Shown one piece after another: positions 41,300 to 49,308 of a DNA stretch of 64,000 nt. The DNA is taken from assembly GCA_963783195.1 (NCBI GenBank), contig CAWAMV010000004.1, positions 1,054,001 through 1,118,000 on the forward strand. The letters are read 5' to 3'. This stretch comes from Croceibacterium_B sp963783195 (GTDB lineage Bacteria > Pseudomonadota > Alphaproteobacteria > Sphingomonadales > Sphingomonadaceae). The notes below the pieces were generated by a model. It ran no database searches, had not been told where the DNA came from, and was given only the letters and a program-made list of their open reading frames with translations. The position numbers and the translations under genes are program-made. Positions within the stretch are counted from its first letter, which is position 1, and each line of letters begins with the position of its first letter.

Positions 41300-41527
41300 A
41301 TGTCCAAATTCTGGTGGTCGGTTCTTGTCGTGTTGGTCGCCCTCGTGGTGCTGTCGGCAGTGTTCGGCAATATCGGACTGGGAGTTGGGATCGGCGGCTT
41401 CGCCCTCGTCGGCGCCCTGATCTACGCCACCGTGCAACAGAAGCGGGAAGGCGATGCGAGCCTCACCCGCGCCGAGCGCGGCGCGCGTGAATTGCGCGAG
41501 GAACTCGAGGCGCGGGATAACTCCTAG
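41300..41527 (+). CDS. Small membrane protein, hypothetical
   Basis: 75 aa with two hydrophobic helices (about 5-23 and 26-44) and a charged C-terminal helix (RAERGARELREELEARD). ATG at 41300 follows AAGGAG by seven bases, a strong site. No family recognised. Its TAG stop and the TAG of the convergent gene share the palindrome CTAG at 41524-41527. Confidence 0.7.
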   Translation: MSKFWWSVLVVLVALVVLSAVFGNIGLGVGIGGFALVGALIYATVQQKREGDASLTRAERGARELREELEARDNS

Positions 41528-42402
41528 GTCGGCCAGCCCGGCTTCATGCCGTAGGGTACCTCGGTCATCAGCGCCTCGATCCGGGTCAGCAGGCCCTGTT
41601 CCACGCGGAAGCCCTCGGCGATCATCCAGCTGAACGGACGGTCTATGCCCTTGCGCGGGGTTCCATCGGCCAGCCGGTATTGGCGTACCGTGCCCGAATG
41701 GTCGAAGAACGCGAAAGCGAACACCAGCCCCCGCTCGCGGTCGACCACCGGGAAGCGTCGATCGCGGATGCGGTCCACGAAGCGAAAATAGCCGGTCTCG
41801 AACTGCTCGCGAGCCGAGAGGGCGCGGAACGTCTCGAAATAGGGCGTGTCGCCTGCATCGGACGCCGGCGCCACGGCCGTCGTTCGAAAGCCGTTCTCGA
41901 TGCGGATGCAGTCGTCCGCGAAGGGATATTCGCCCAGGCCGTCGTTGCGCTCCAGCCCGGCGAAATAGGCATCGGCCACGCGGACCAGTTCGGGCCGGCT
42001 CTCGCGTTCGGGCTCGTCGATCGGGGCAAGCCAGCGCGGGTCCAGCTCGCTCGCGTCGAGCGCGGCCGGCCCGTCGCCGAACGCGCCGCCGCCGCCGAAC
42101 AGGGCAGGGCGGGCGATCAGGGCTTCGATCTCACCGTCAGCCACGCGCAGTGCCATGATGGATCGAGTCTCGCCCTCGGTAAGCGTGGCAAAGCAGGCGG
42201 CCTGGCCGCTCTCCGGATCGATGAAGGTGTGGCAATAGGGGCCGACCCGGTCGGCGGTCGCCCACATGCCTTCGCCGACGGGCAGGACCTGGCCGTTCTC
42301 GCTGTAGCGCCAACGGCCGAAGCGCGTTTCTGCTTCCGGCTTGCCAAGTAGGTCGAGAACCTCGTCGAGTCGCGCCTGGATCAGCCCGCGTTCGCTGCTC
42401 AT
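41524..42402 (-). CDS. NTF2/SnoaL-like hypothetical protein (possibly DUF8021)
   Basis: 292 aa, no signal peptide. Motifs GEGMWATADRVGPYCHTFIDPESGQ-type start (GEGMWATAD, FIDPESGQAACFA) and YPFADDCIRIENGFRTT are shared with the secreted protein at 61950-62936 (GEGLWASLG, VADPVSQQVGIM, SAMADDCERRENGFQTA). The second half reads like an NTF2/SnoaL fold used to bind small hydrophobic molecules; my memory of DUF8021 is that it looks similar, but this needs a profile search. Last gene of an operon with a flavin monooxygenase and a CinA-like protein (ATGA overlap), so a role in the same catabolic step is plausible. Confidence 0.68.
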   Translation of the reverse strand: MSSERGLIQARLDEVLDLLGKPEAETRFGRWRYSENGQVLPVGEGMWATADRVGPYCHTFIDPESGQAACFATLTEGETRSIMALRVADGEIEALIARPALFGGGGAFGDGPAALDASELDPRWLAPIDEPERESRPELVRVADAYFAGLERNDGLGEYPFADDCIRIENGFRTTAVAPASDAGDTPYFETFRALSAREQFETGYFRFVDRIRDRRFPVVDRERGLVFAFAFFDHSGTVRQYRLADGTPRKGIDRPFSWMIAEGFRVEQGLLTRIEALMTEVPYGMKPGWPT

Positions 42403-43160
42403 ATTCCCCCGCGCACGTATTCGAGGCCCATTTCCCCCAGCGCCATGCCAAGCTGGGCCGCGCAGGCGTCCAGCGCTGCACGGTCAGTCGAACGGATCAC
42501 GAAGTTCGCCCCGGTGCGCCCCTCGCGGAAAAACGGATAGCTGCCGATCTGGCACTCCGGGTTGGCCTTCTCGACCTCGCGAAGCAGGTCGGCCACCTGG
42601 CTTTCCTGGATCCAGCCGCCGACCGTCTCGCTGATCAGCGGCGCGCCGCCTTCGAGACTGCCGGTCAGCGCATCGAGCATCTGCGCGCAGATCATCGGTA
42701 CGCCTGCCATCATGATAACGTTGCCGAAGCGTATTCCGGGCGCGCCGGAAATACGGTTCTCGATCAGTTCGGCCCCCTCGGGCACCCGCGCCATCCTGAG
42801 GCGTGCATCGTTCAGGCCGCCCTTGTCGGCGTAGTAGTCCGCAAGGATCGCTCGCGCCCGGGGATGGACCACGACCGGCACGTTCAGCGCCGCGGCGACG
42901 GCATCCACGGTGATGTCGTCATGCGTCGGGCCGATGCCCCCGGTGGTGAACAGGTAGTCGTAGCTCTCCCGCAAGGCGTTGACCGCTTCGGCGATGCGCG
43001 CCTCCACGTCGGGCACCACGCGGACCTCGCTCAGGCGGATGCCCTGGACCTGCAGCCAGCTGGCGACCTGGGCGATGTTCCTGTCGTGCGTACGGCCCGA
43101 CAGGATCTCGTCGCCCACGACGAGCAGCGCCGCGGTGAATATGCGGCCGGGTGAAGGCAT
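42399..43160 (-). CDS. CinA-like molybdopterin-binding-fold protein
   Basis: 253 aa, cytoplasmic. An N-terminal MoCF/CinA domain with AALLVVGDEILSGRTHDRNI, TTGGIGPTHDDIT and GAPGIRFGNVIMMAGVP. It lacks the C-terminal nicotinamide-nucleotide amidase domain of full-length CinA, so it is the short form common in alphaproteobacteria. Its activity is uncertain, possibly a pyrophosphatase on damaged nucleotides. It overlaps the monooxygenase gene by TGATG and the next gene by ATGA, so it is in the middle of a three-gene coupled operon. Confidence 0.85.
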   Translation of the reverse strand: MPSPGRIFTAALLVVGDEILSGRTHDRNIAQVASWLQVQGIRLSEVRVVPDVEARIAEAVNALRESYDYLFTTGGIGPTHDDITVDAVAAALNVPVVVHPRARAILADYYADKGGLNDARLRMARVPEGAELIENRISGAPGIRFGNVIMMAGVPMICAQMLDALTGSLEGGAPLISETVGGWIQESQVADLLREVEKANPECQIGSYPFFREGRTGANFVIRSTDRAALDACAAQLGMALGEMGLEYVRGGI

Positions 43161-44635
43161 CAGGCGGCTTTCGTCTCGGCCTGCAGGCGTTCGAACTTGA
43201 GCAACCCGTCATCGACCGGGCGCTTGCGGAAGTCGCGGCAGTCCTCGAGATAGTCCTGGTTGAGCCGCCAGGGCAGCGTCGGCGAGCTCTTCGGGATGAG
43301 GTGCGCGGCGCGCCGCAGATAACCGGACGAGAACGGGAAGGGCTCGGTTTCCTCGAGGTCGTGATCTTCGGGCAGGAAAGGCACGACGACCTCGGCGCGT
43401 TTGTCCGCCATGCGGTTGAGCAGGCGGCAGATGTAATCCGAAGTGTTGTCGGCCCTGAGGGTCCAGCTCGCGTTGAGGTAGCCGAACACGATGGCAAGGT
43501 TCGGCACGTTGGAGAACATGCAGCCGCGGTAGAACCAGTGCTGCGTCCAATCGAGCTTCTCGCCGTCGAGCGTCACCTCGATCTTGCCGCCCAGGGTCAG
43601 GCGCAGACCCGTGGCGGTGATGACCACGTCGGCAGGCAGGACCTCGCCGCTCGCCAGCTTGACGCCGTCTTCGGTGAACCCGGCGATGTGCGCAGTGCGA
43701 ACGGAGGCCTTGCCGGCCTTCAGGCTCTTGAACAGGTCGCTGTCGGGCACGAGGCACAGCCGCTGGTCCCACGGGGCGTAGGGCGGCTGGAAATCGTCGA
43801 GCGGGTAATCCTCGCCCAGTTCCTTCTTGAGCATGCCCGTGAGGAAGGCAGCAACCTTGTCGGGCGCGTTGCGGGCGCGCTTGAACAGATAGTCGCGCAG
43901 CCGGATGTTCTTGCGGCGCACGATCTTGTAGGCGAGCCATTCGGGCAAATACTTGCGCAGCGTGTTGGCGATCCGGTCGCGGCTCGGCCCGGCGGCCATC
44001 CACGTCGGCGTGCGCTGGAGCATCGTCACGTGTGCAGCCTTGTCGGCCATCGCCGGGACGATGGTGACCGCCGTAGCGCCCGATCCGATCACGACCACAT
44101 TCTTGCCTTCGTAATCCACCCCCTCGGGCCAGAACTGTGGATGGATCACCTTGCCGCCGAACCTGTCGATGTCGGGCAGTTGGGCGTCATGCGGCTCGTC
44201 GTAGTCGTAGTAGCCGGAGGCGAGATAGAGAAAGCGGGCGGTGACGTCGTGCCAGCCTTCCTGATCCTCCACCGTGAGGTGCCACATCCCTTCGTCCGAC
44301 TTCCAGTCGGCCGACTGCACGCGGGTGTCGAACCGGACGTGTTCGATGATCCCGCGCTCGTGAACGATGCGGTCCAGATAGTCGCGGATCGCCGGGGCAT
44401 CGGCGATGGCCTTTTCATGGATCCACGGCTCGAACTTGAAACCGAGGGTGTGCATGTCGCTGTCGCTGCGGATGCCGGGATAGCGGAACAGGTCCCAGGT
44501 GCCGCCGATGTTGCTCCGCCGTTCGAGGACCGCGAAGGTCCTGTCGGGGCACATCATGCGCATGTGCGCCGCCATCGAGATGCCGGAGATTCCCGCTCCC
44601 ACGATGGCCACGTCGACTTCGGGTTCGGATGCCAA
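43160..44635 (-). CDS. Flavin-containing (Baeyer-Villiger type) monooxygenase
   Basis: 491-aa FAD/NADPH enzyme that inserts oxygen into ketones or oxidises soft heteroatoms. The FAD Rossmann motif GAGISG is at 13-18. The fingerprint FGGKVIHPQFWP fits FXGXXXHXXXW, and the NADPH motif is VIGSGATAV. Aromatic residues and the ERRSNIGGTWDLFRYPG segment are typical of Baeyer-Villiger enzymes. I chose a TTG start at 44635 (GGGGAG five bases upstream) because the FAD motif then lies at the normal distance from the N-terminus; an upstream ATG at 44710 adds 25 poorly conserved residues. First gene of the operon with the CinA-like and NTF2-like genes. Confidence 0.88.
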   Translation of the reverse strand: MASEPEVDVAIVGAGISGISMAAHMRMMCPDRTFAVLERRSNIGGTWDLFRYPGIRSDSDMHTLGFKFEPWIHEKAIADAPAIRDYLDRIVHERGIIEHVRFDTRVQSADWKSDEGMWHLTVEDQEGWHDVTARFLYLASGYYDYDEPHDAQLPDIDRFGGKVIHPQFWPEGVDYEGKNVVVIGSGATAVTIVPAMADKAAHVTMLQRTPTWMAAGPSRDRIANTLRKYLPEWLAYKIVRRKNIRLRDYLFKRARNAPDKVAAFLTGMLKKELGEDYPLDDFQPPYAPWDQRLCLVPDSDLFKSLKAGKASVRTAHIAGFTEDGVKLASGEVLPADVVITATGLRLTLGGKIEVTLDGEKLDWTQHWFYRGCMFSNVPNLAIVFGYLNASWTLRADNTSDYICRLLNRMADKRAEVVVPFLPEDHDLEETEPFPFSSGYLRRAAHLIPKSSPTLPWRLNQDYLEDCRDFRKRPVDDGLLKFERLQAETKAA

Positions 44636-44742
44636 GGCTCTCCCCTTTTCCGGTGTTGAATCGAAACTAATCCAATTCCCGGCGATTGCCACCCCTGAGA
44701 GTTGGCGCATAACGAGCGCCGCGCAGAGCAGGGGAAGAGTTT

Positions 44743-45648
44743 TTGGCTGGTCACGGTTCGAACAGGGTCATCCTTACCGCGCTTGCCGCCAACGTCGGGG
44801 TTGCGATCGCGAAATTCGTCGCCGCGGGGATCACCGGTTCCTCGGCCATGATCACCGAAGGTGTGCACAGCCTGGTCGATTCGACCAACCACGTCCTGCT
44901 GCTTTACGGCACCAAGCGCAGCAAGCGCCCGCCCGACACAGTCCACCCGCTGGGCTACGGGCGTGAGCTCTATTTCTGGTCGTTCGTCGTCGCGATCCTG
45001 GTTTTCTCGCTCGGCGCGGGCGTGTCGCTTTACGAGGGCATCCTGCATCTCCTGGAGCCGGAGCCGCCGCGCAACGTGCTGATCGCCTTCGTTGTCCTCG
45101 GGGTGGCCGTGGTGCTGGAAGGGTGGTCGACTCTGGCGGCGTTGCGGGAATTCAACCGGGCCCGCGGGGGCAAGGGCGTGTTTCGCGCCATCCGCGACAC
45201 CAAGGACGCGCCGACCCTGATCGTGCTGCTGGAAAACGCCGGCGCCATTACCGGGCTGCTCATTGCGGCCGCCGGCATCGGGCTGACGGTCGTGACCGGA
45301 AACCCGATATACGACGGCATTGCCTCGGTCCTGATCGGGCTCGTTCTCGCGTCGACCGCGGTCTTGCTGCTGATCGAAGCCAAGGGCCTGCTGATCGGCG
45401 AGGCGGCCGATCCGGCACTGGTCAAGGCGCTGCGCGAATGCGCCGAGGCGCATAGCGGAATCGTCTCGGTGAGCGAGGTGCTGACGGTGCACCAGGCGCC
45501 CGACATGGTGGTCAGCGTGATCAGCGCCGATTTCGACGACACGATAAGCGCCCGCGAAGTCGAGCTGACCGTGGCTGACATAGAGGCGAACATTTCCCGC
45601 CAGTTCCCGGTCGTCGCCCGGGTCTATATCCGGCCGCTCGGAACATGA
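44743..45648 (+). CDS. Cation diffusion facilitator transporter
   Basis: 301-aa inner-membrane metal/proton antiporter with six helices and a C-terminal ferredoxin-like domain. The first metal site has His42 and Asp46 in EGVHSLVDSTNH, and PLGYGRELYFWSFV is a typical CDF stretch. The second site, in the fifth helix, reads LLENAGAITG with Glu-Asn in place of the usual His/Asp, as in the FieF-distant SLC30A9-like branch. Zinc, iron or manganese are possible. The start is TTG with GGGGAAG upstream. It overlaps corA as ATGA. Confidence 0.88.
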   Translation: MAGHGSNRVILTALAANVGVAIAKFVAAGITGSSAMITEGVHSLVDSTNHVLLLYGTKRSKRPPDTVHPLGYGRELYFWSFVVAILVFSLGAGVSLYEGILHLLEPEPPRNVLIAFVVLGVAVVLEGWSTLAALREFNRARGGKGVFRAIRDTKDAPTLIVLLENAGAITGLLIAAAGIGLTVVTGNPIYDGIASVLIGLVLASTAVLLLIEAKGLLIGEAADPALVKALRECAEAHSGIVSVSEVLTVHQAPDMVVSVISADFDDTISAREVELTVADIEANISRQFPVVARVYIRPLGT

Positions 45649-46613
45649 CGATCGTCGCGGCGCGCCGCTACCGAGAGGGCAAGGTGGTGGTCGAGAGGAT
45701 CGACCTCGCCCAAGCGGAGGGACCGGGACTCGGAGAATTCGACTGGGTCGGCCTGTTCGCACCCACCGCCGAGGACCTCGAAGAGGTGCGCCGGACCTAC
45801 GACCTGCACCCCCTGGCGATCGAGGATGCCCTGGCGCCGTCGCAGCCGGCAAAGACCGAAAGTTATGGCCACACGCTGTTCGTCATCGCCCGGACGGCGC
45901 AGACCGGCGAGGGTGAGACGATCGACTACGGTCAGACCTCTATCTTCCTCGGCCCGCAGTTCATCGTCACCGTCCGCCAGGGAAGCGCGAGGGCGCACAC
46001 CGATCTGCGCGAAACGCTGGAACACCACCCGGAACGCCTGGCCGATGGGCCCGACTTCGTGCTCCACGCCGTTCTCGATTTCATCGTCGATGGCTACAAT
46101 CCGGTGATCGACGAGCTCGACGAGCACGTTATCGAAATGGAGGGCAATGCGGTCACCGAATTCCCCGACCAGGCGCGCATCCGCCGGATCTTCCGGCTGC
46201 GGCGCGTCCTGCGCAGGTTCGAGTTGATCGCGATGCAGATGGAGGAAGTGGCGGCCAAGCTCGCCAACCTCGAACTGCCGTCGATCGACGAAAAGGCGCG
46301 GCCCTATTTCCGCGACGTCTACGATCATGCGCACCGCGCCGTCGGGCGCGCGCACGGGCTCAGCGAGACGCTCGCCGGGATCGTCGAGATTGCCGGTCTG
46401 CTCGAACAGAGCCGCCAGGGCGTGATTACCCGCCAGCTCGCCGCATGGGCGGCAATCCTGGCGGTGCCGACGGCGATCGCAGGGATCTACGGCATGAACT
46501 TCGAGTTCATGCCCGAACTGCACTGGCGCTACGGCTACGAGCTTACGCTGGTGGTGATCGCGATCGTTTGCGCGCTGCTGTTCTGGCGTTTCCGCCGGAT
46601 CGGCTGGCTCTGA
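45645..46613 (+). CDS. corA: CorA-family magnesium/cobalt transporter
   Basis: 322 aa. A long cytoplasmic funnel domain (1-260) and two C-terminal membrane helices (about 267-287 and 298-314) with the selectivity motif GMN at 283-285 (IYGMNFEFMPE). Forms pentameric Mg2+ channels in known members. Translationally coupled to the CDF gene, so the two metal transporters are made together. It is convergent with folD, with four bases between stops. Confidence 0.93.
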   Translation: MTIVAARRYREGKVVVERIDLAQAEGPGLGEFDWVGLFAPTAEDLEEVRRTYDLHPLAIEDALAPSQPAKTESYGHTLFVIARTAQTGEGETIDYGQTSIFLGPQFIVTVRQGSARAHTDLRETLEHHPERLADGPDFVLHAVLDFIVDGYNPVIDELDEHVIEMEGNAVTEFPDQARIRRIFRLRRVLRRFELIAMQMEEVAAKLANLELPSIDEKARPYFRDVYDHAHRAVGRAHGLSETLAGIVEIAGLLEQSRQGVITRQLAAWAAILAVPTAIAGIYGMNFEFMPELHWRYGYELTLVVIAIVCALLFWRFRRIGWL

Positions 46614-46617
46614 CCGG

Positions 46618-47559
46618 TTACTTGCCGCTGACTTCGGCGGTGAACATCGAGCGGTCGGGCACGTCGTCCCAGTCGATCGAATAGCCTTCGCCGGTCCTGC
46701 CCTCGAGCTGTTCGCGCGCCGCCTGAACGGTGTTGGCGAGCAGGCACGAGATCGTCATGGGACCCACGCCGCCGGGCACCGGGGTGACCGCGCGGGCGTG
46801 CTGCACCTCGTCGAACTTCACGTCGCCGACCAGCTTGGTCTTGCCGTCCTCGGTCTTGCGGCGGGTGATACCGACGTCGATGATGACCGCCCCCGGCTTG
46901 ACCCAGTAACCACGAACAAGCTCGGGCGCCCCCGCGGCCGCGATGATGACGTCGGCTTTGCGGCAAAGGTCGGCCAGGTTCTTCGTCTCGATGTGCGTGA
47001 CCGTGACGGTCGCCTCACGCTCGAGCATGAGCATGGCGATCGGCTTGCCGACGATGTTCGACTTGCCGATGATGACCACGTCCAGCCCGGTCAGGTCGTC
47101 GATGACCGTGTCGAGCAGCTTGGTCACGCCCAGCGGGGTGCACGGGATGATCCCGCCCGTGCCGGTCGACAGGCGGCCGACGTTGACCGGGTGGAAGCCG
47201 TCGACGTCCTTGCTCGGCGAAATGGCGCGCAGCACCACGCCGGTATCGATGTGCTTGGGCAGCGGTACCTGCACCAGGATGCCGTGAACCTCCGGGTCGG
47301 CGTTGAGGCGCGTGATCAGCGTCAGCAGGGCATCCTGCGTCGTGTTCTCCGGCAGGCGGTGCTCGAAACTGCGGATGCCGACTTCCGTGCTCTTCTTGAG
47401 CTTGCGGCCGACGTAGACCTCGCTCGCTGGGTCGCTGCCGACCAGCACGACCGCGAGGCCGGGGCGCGGCGCCCCCGCAGCGATCAGCGCGTCGATCTGC
47501 GCCTTTGTCTGCTCGTCGAGCTTGCGGGCCACGGCCCGCCCGTCAATCAGGTCCGCCAT
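46618..47559 (-). CDS. folD: Methylenetetrahydrofolate dehydrogenase/cyclohydrolase
   Basis: 313 aa; interconverts 5,10-methylene-THF, methenyl-THF and 10-formyl-THF with NADP. Motifs: YVGRKLKK with catalytic Lys53, VQVPLPKHID, KDVDGFHPVN (117-126), IGKSNIVGKP (164-173) and PVPGGVGPMT. Slightly longer than usual through a C-terminal extension. It follows metF by four bases in the same operon, and this pairing suggests disposal of one-carbon units from aromatic demethylation, with the LigM-like gene close by. Confidence 0.96.
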   Translation of the reverse strand: MADLIDGRAVARKLDEQTKAQIDALIAAGAPRPGLAVVLVGSDPASEVYVGRKLKKSTEVGIRSFEHRLPENTTQDALLTLITRLNADPEVHGILVQVPLPKHIDTGVVLRAISPSKDVDGFHPVNVGRLSTGTGGIIPCTPLGVTKLLDTVIDDLTGLDVVIIGKSNIVGKPIAMLMLEREATVTVTHIETKNLADLCRKADVIIAAAGAPELVRGYWVKPGAVIIDVGITRRKTEDGKTKLVGDVKFDEVQHARAVTPVPGGVGPMTISCLLANTVQAAREQLEGRTGEGYSIDWDDVPDRSMFTAEVSGK

Positions 47560-47563
47560 CGGT

Positions 47564-48433
47564 TCAGTGCTTCGCGTCGTAGTCGTTGATCCATTCGGCC
47601 GACGCCTTGAGCGCGCCGAACGGGTAGAAATGCAGGCGCACGCGCCCGTGCTTGTCGGTCAGTTTCTTGTCGAGCGAGTTGACCAGCTTGTCCGGACCCG
47701 CGCTGCCGATGAGGTTGGTAATGCTGACGCCGTACTTCTTCATCACCGAAGCCGAGGCGCCGACGCCGCAGCGCTTGGCGAAACCTAGCAGGCGCTTGAT
47801 GCCCGCCGGGCCGGGGACGCCGAGGCGCACGGGAACGTCGATCCCGCGCTCGCGCATCTCGCCGACCCACTCGACGATCGCGTCATCGTCGAAGGCGAAC
47901 TGGGTGACGACCAGCGGGGTCATGCCGTGCGCGCGAACTGCGGCGATCTTCTTTTCCATCCAGACCCACAGGTCGTCTTTGGAAACGTTGGGATGGCCTT
48001 CCGGGTGGCCGCCGATGCCGACGATCTCGATACCGTGCTTTTCCAGCAGGCCCGTCTCGATGATCTGCAGCGAATCGGAATAGGGACCTTCGGGCTCCGG
48101 CGGGTCGCCGGCGATGATGAAGCAACGCTTTACGCCAGCGCGCTTGCTGATCTCGGAAAGGTACCAGTCGAGCTGCGTTTCCAACTCGATCCGGCGCGCG
48201 GAGAGGTGGACGATCGGCTCGAAGCCGAGTTCGCGCACCAGCACGGCAGCCTCGACACGCTGTTCCAGCTCCTCGCCGGGAAGAAAGGTCACGGCGATCT
48301 GCGTGGCGGGCCGGATCAGCGGCGCGGCCTCGCGCAGTCCCTCGGTTTCCTTGGCGGTCATCTCCAGCGAATAGCCGTCGACCATGTTGCCACGGGGCTT
48401 TTCCCAATTGGGGTGGATCGCGGCGTATGACAT
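47564..48433 (-). CDS. metF: Methylenetetrahydrofolate reductase-family protein
   Basis: 289-aa FAD-binding TIM-barrel family protein. Motifs include MTAKETEGLREAAPLI, HLSARRIELETQLDWYL, RCFIIAGDPPEPEGPYSDSL and GGHPEGHPNVSKDDLW. The sequence is closest in feel to the metF that accompanies the THF-dependent O-demethylases of lignin-degrading sphingomonads rather than to the biosynthetic enzyme. There it would run in the oxidative direction, 5-methyl-THF to 5,10-methylene-THF. The ATG at 48433 follows GAGAGGAG by eight bases. Divergent from the hydrolase-ligM unit over 134 bases. Confidence 0.88.
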   Translation of the reverse strand: MSYAAIHPNWEKPRGNMVDGYSLEMTAKETEGLREAAPLIRPATQIAVTFLPGEELEQRVEAAVLVRELGFEPIVHLSARRIELETQLDWYLSEISKRAGVKRCFIIAGDPPEPEGPYSDSLQIIETGLLEKHGIEIVGIGGHPEGHPNVSKDDLWVWMEKKIAAVRAHGMTPLVVTQFAFDDDAIVEWVGEMRERGIDVPVRLGVPGPAGIKRLLGFAKRCGVGASASVMKKYGVSITNLIGSAGPDKLVNSLDKKLTDKHGRVRLHFYPFGALKASAEWINDYDAKH

Positions 48434-48510
48434 CGATGAACTCCTCTCTCGGCGGCCGGCTTCTAGGGCCTGGGCGATTGCGCGAAAAGGCCCTAGCGCA
48501 AGCTCGTTTC

Positions 48511-48524
48511 TTCGTATAGACGAA
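48511..48524. promoter_or_regulatory. Inverted repeat in the metF / hydrolase-ligM divergent region
   Basis: TTCGTATAGACGAA is a perfect 5-bp inverted repeat with an ATAG centre, the only strong palindrome in this AT-richer divergent control region. It is a candidate operator for coordinated control of metF-folD and hydrolase-ligM. TATAGA within it also looks like a -10 element. Confidence 0.35.
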
Positions 48525-48567
48525 TTTTTCAAGCTTGCGAATTTATGGGAGAGGCGACCAGCTCGCC

Positions 48568-49308
48568 ATGCTGCTGTTCCTGCCGGGCCTTGCCTGCGAT
48601 GCGCGCATTTACGAGCCGCAACTTGCGGCCTTTCCCGATTCGCACGCGATCGACGGCTATGGCCTTGCCGACACGTTGCCGGACATGGCGCGAGTCGTTC
48701 TCGACCAGGCGCCCGAGGTGTTCGACCTGTTCGGCCATTCGATGGGCGGCCGGGTTGCGCTCGAAGTCTATCGTCTTGCTCCCGAGCGCGTGCGCCGGCT
48801 GGCTCTGGTCAGCACCGGCGTTCACGGCCTGAAGCCAGGCGAACCCGAGAAGCGGCGCCTGCTGCAGCAGGTCGGCTGGGACAATGGCTTCGAGGCGCTG
48901 ATCGACCAGTGGCTGCCGCCGATGGTGGCCCCGGCCAATCGCTCAGACGCCAGGATCTACGGACCGCTGCGGACCATGAACGTCGACGCCGGGCAGGACG
49001 TGTTCGACGCCCAGATCCACGCGCTCGTCAACCGGCCTTCGGTCGACGACCTCCTGCCGCGAATCGATTGCCCGGTGCTGGTCATGACGGGAGAGCTCGA
49101 TACGTGGGCTTCCCCTGCGCAGCACGAGAAGATCGCCGGAGTCATTCCCGGTGCCGAGCTGGTGGTCGTTCCCGGCGCGGGTCACATGATCCAGATCGAG
49201 GCGCCCGAGGCCGTCAATTCCGCCATCGCCGACTGGCTCGACCGGCCGGCGCGCAAATCCAAGTCCAATGAACCCCAACCCCTTCAATCGGAGAGGCAAG
49301 CAAGATGA
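48568..49308 (+). CDS. Alpha/beta hydrolase
   Basis: 246 aa with the alpha/beta hydrolase fold. The nucleophile is Ser58 in FGHSMGG, the acid Asp is in TGELDTW, and the base His is in GAGHMIQIE. The family spans esterases, C-C hydrolases and haloperoxidase-like enzymes, so the substrate is open. Its stop overlaps the ligM-like start as ATGA, implying they act together, perhaps releasing a methoxylated aromatic acid from an ester. The start at 48568 (ATG) is preferred; a TTG 11 codons earlier also reads in frame. Confidence 0.85.
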   Translation: MLLFLPGLACDARIYEPQLAAFPDSHAIDGYGLADTLPDMARVVLDQAPEVFDLFGHSMGGRVALEVYRLAPERVRRLALVSTGVHGLKPGEPEKRRLLQQVGWDNGFEALIDQWLPPMVAPANRSDARIYGPLRTMNVDAGQDVFDAQIHALVNRPSVDDLLPRIDCPVLVMTGELDTWASPAQHEKIAGVIPGAELVVVPGAGHMIQIEAPEAVNSAIADWLDRPARKSKSNEPQPLQSERQAR

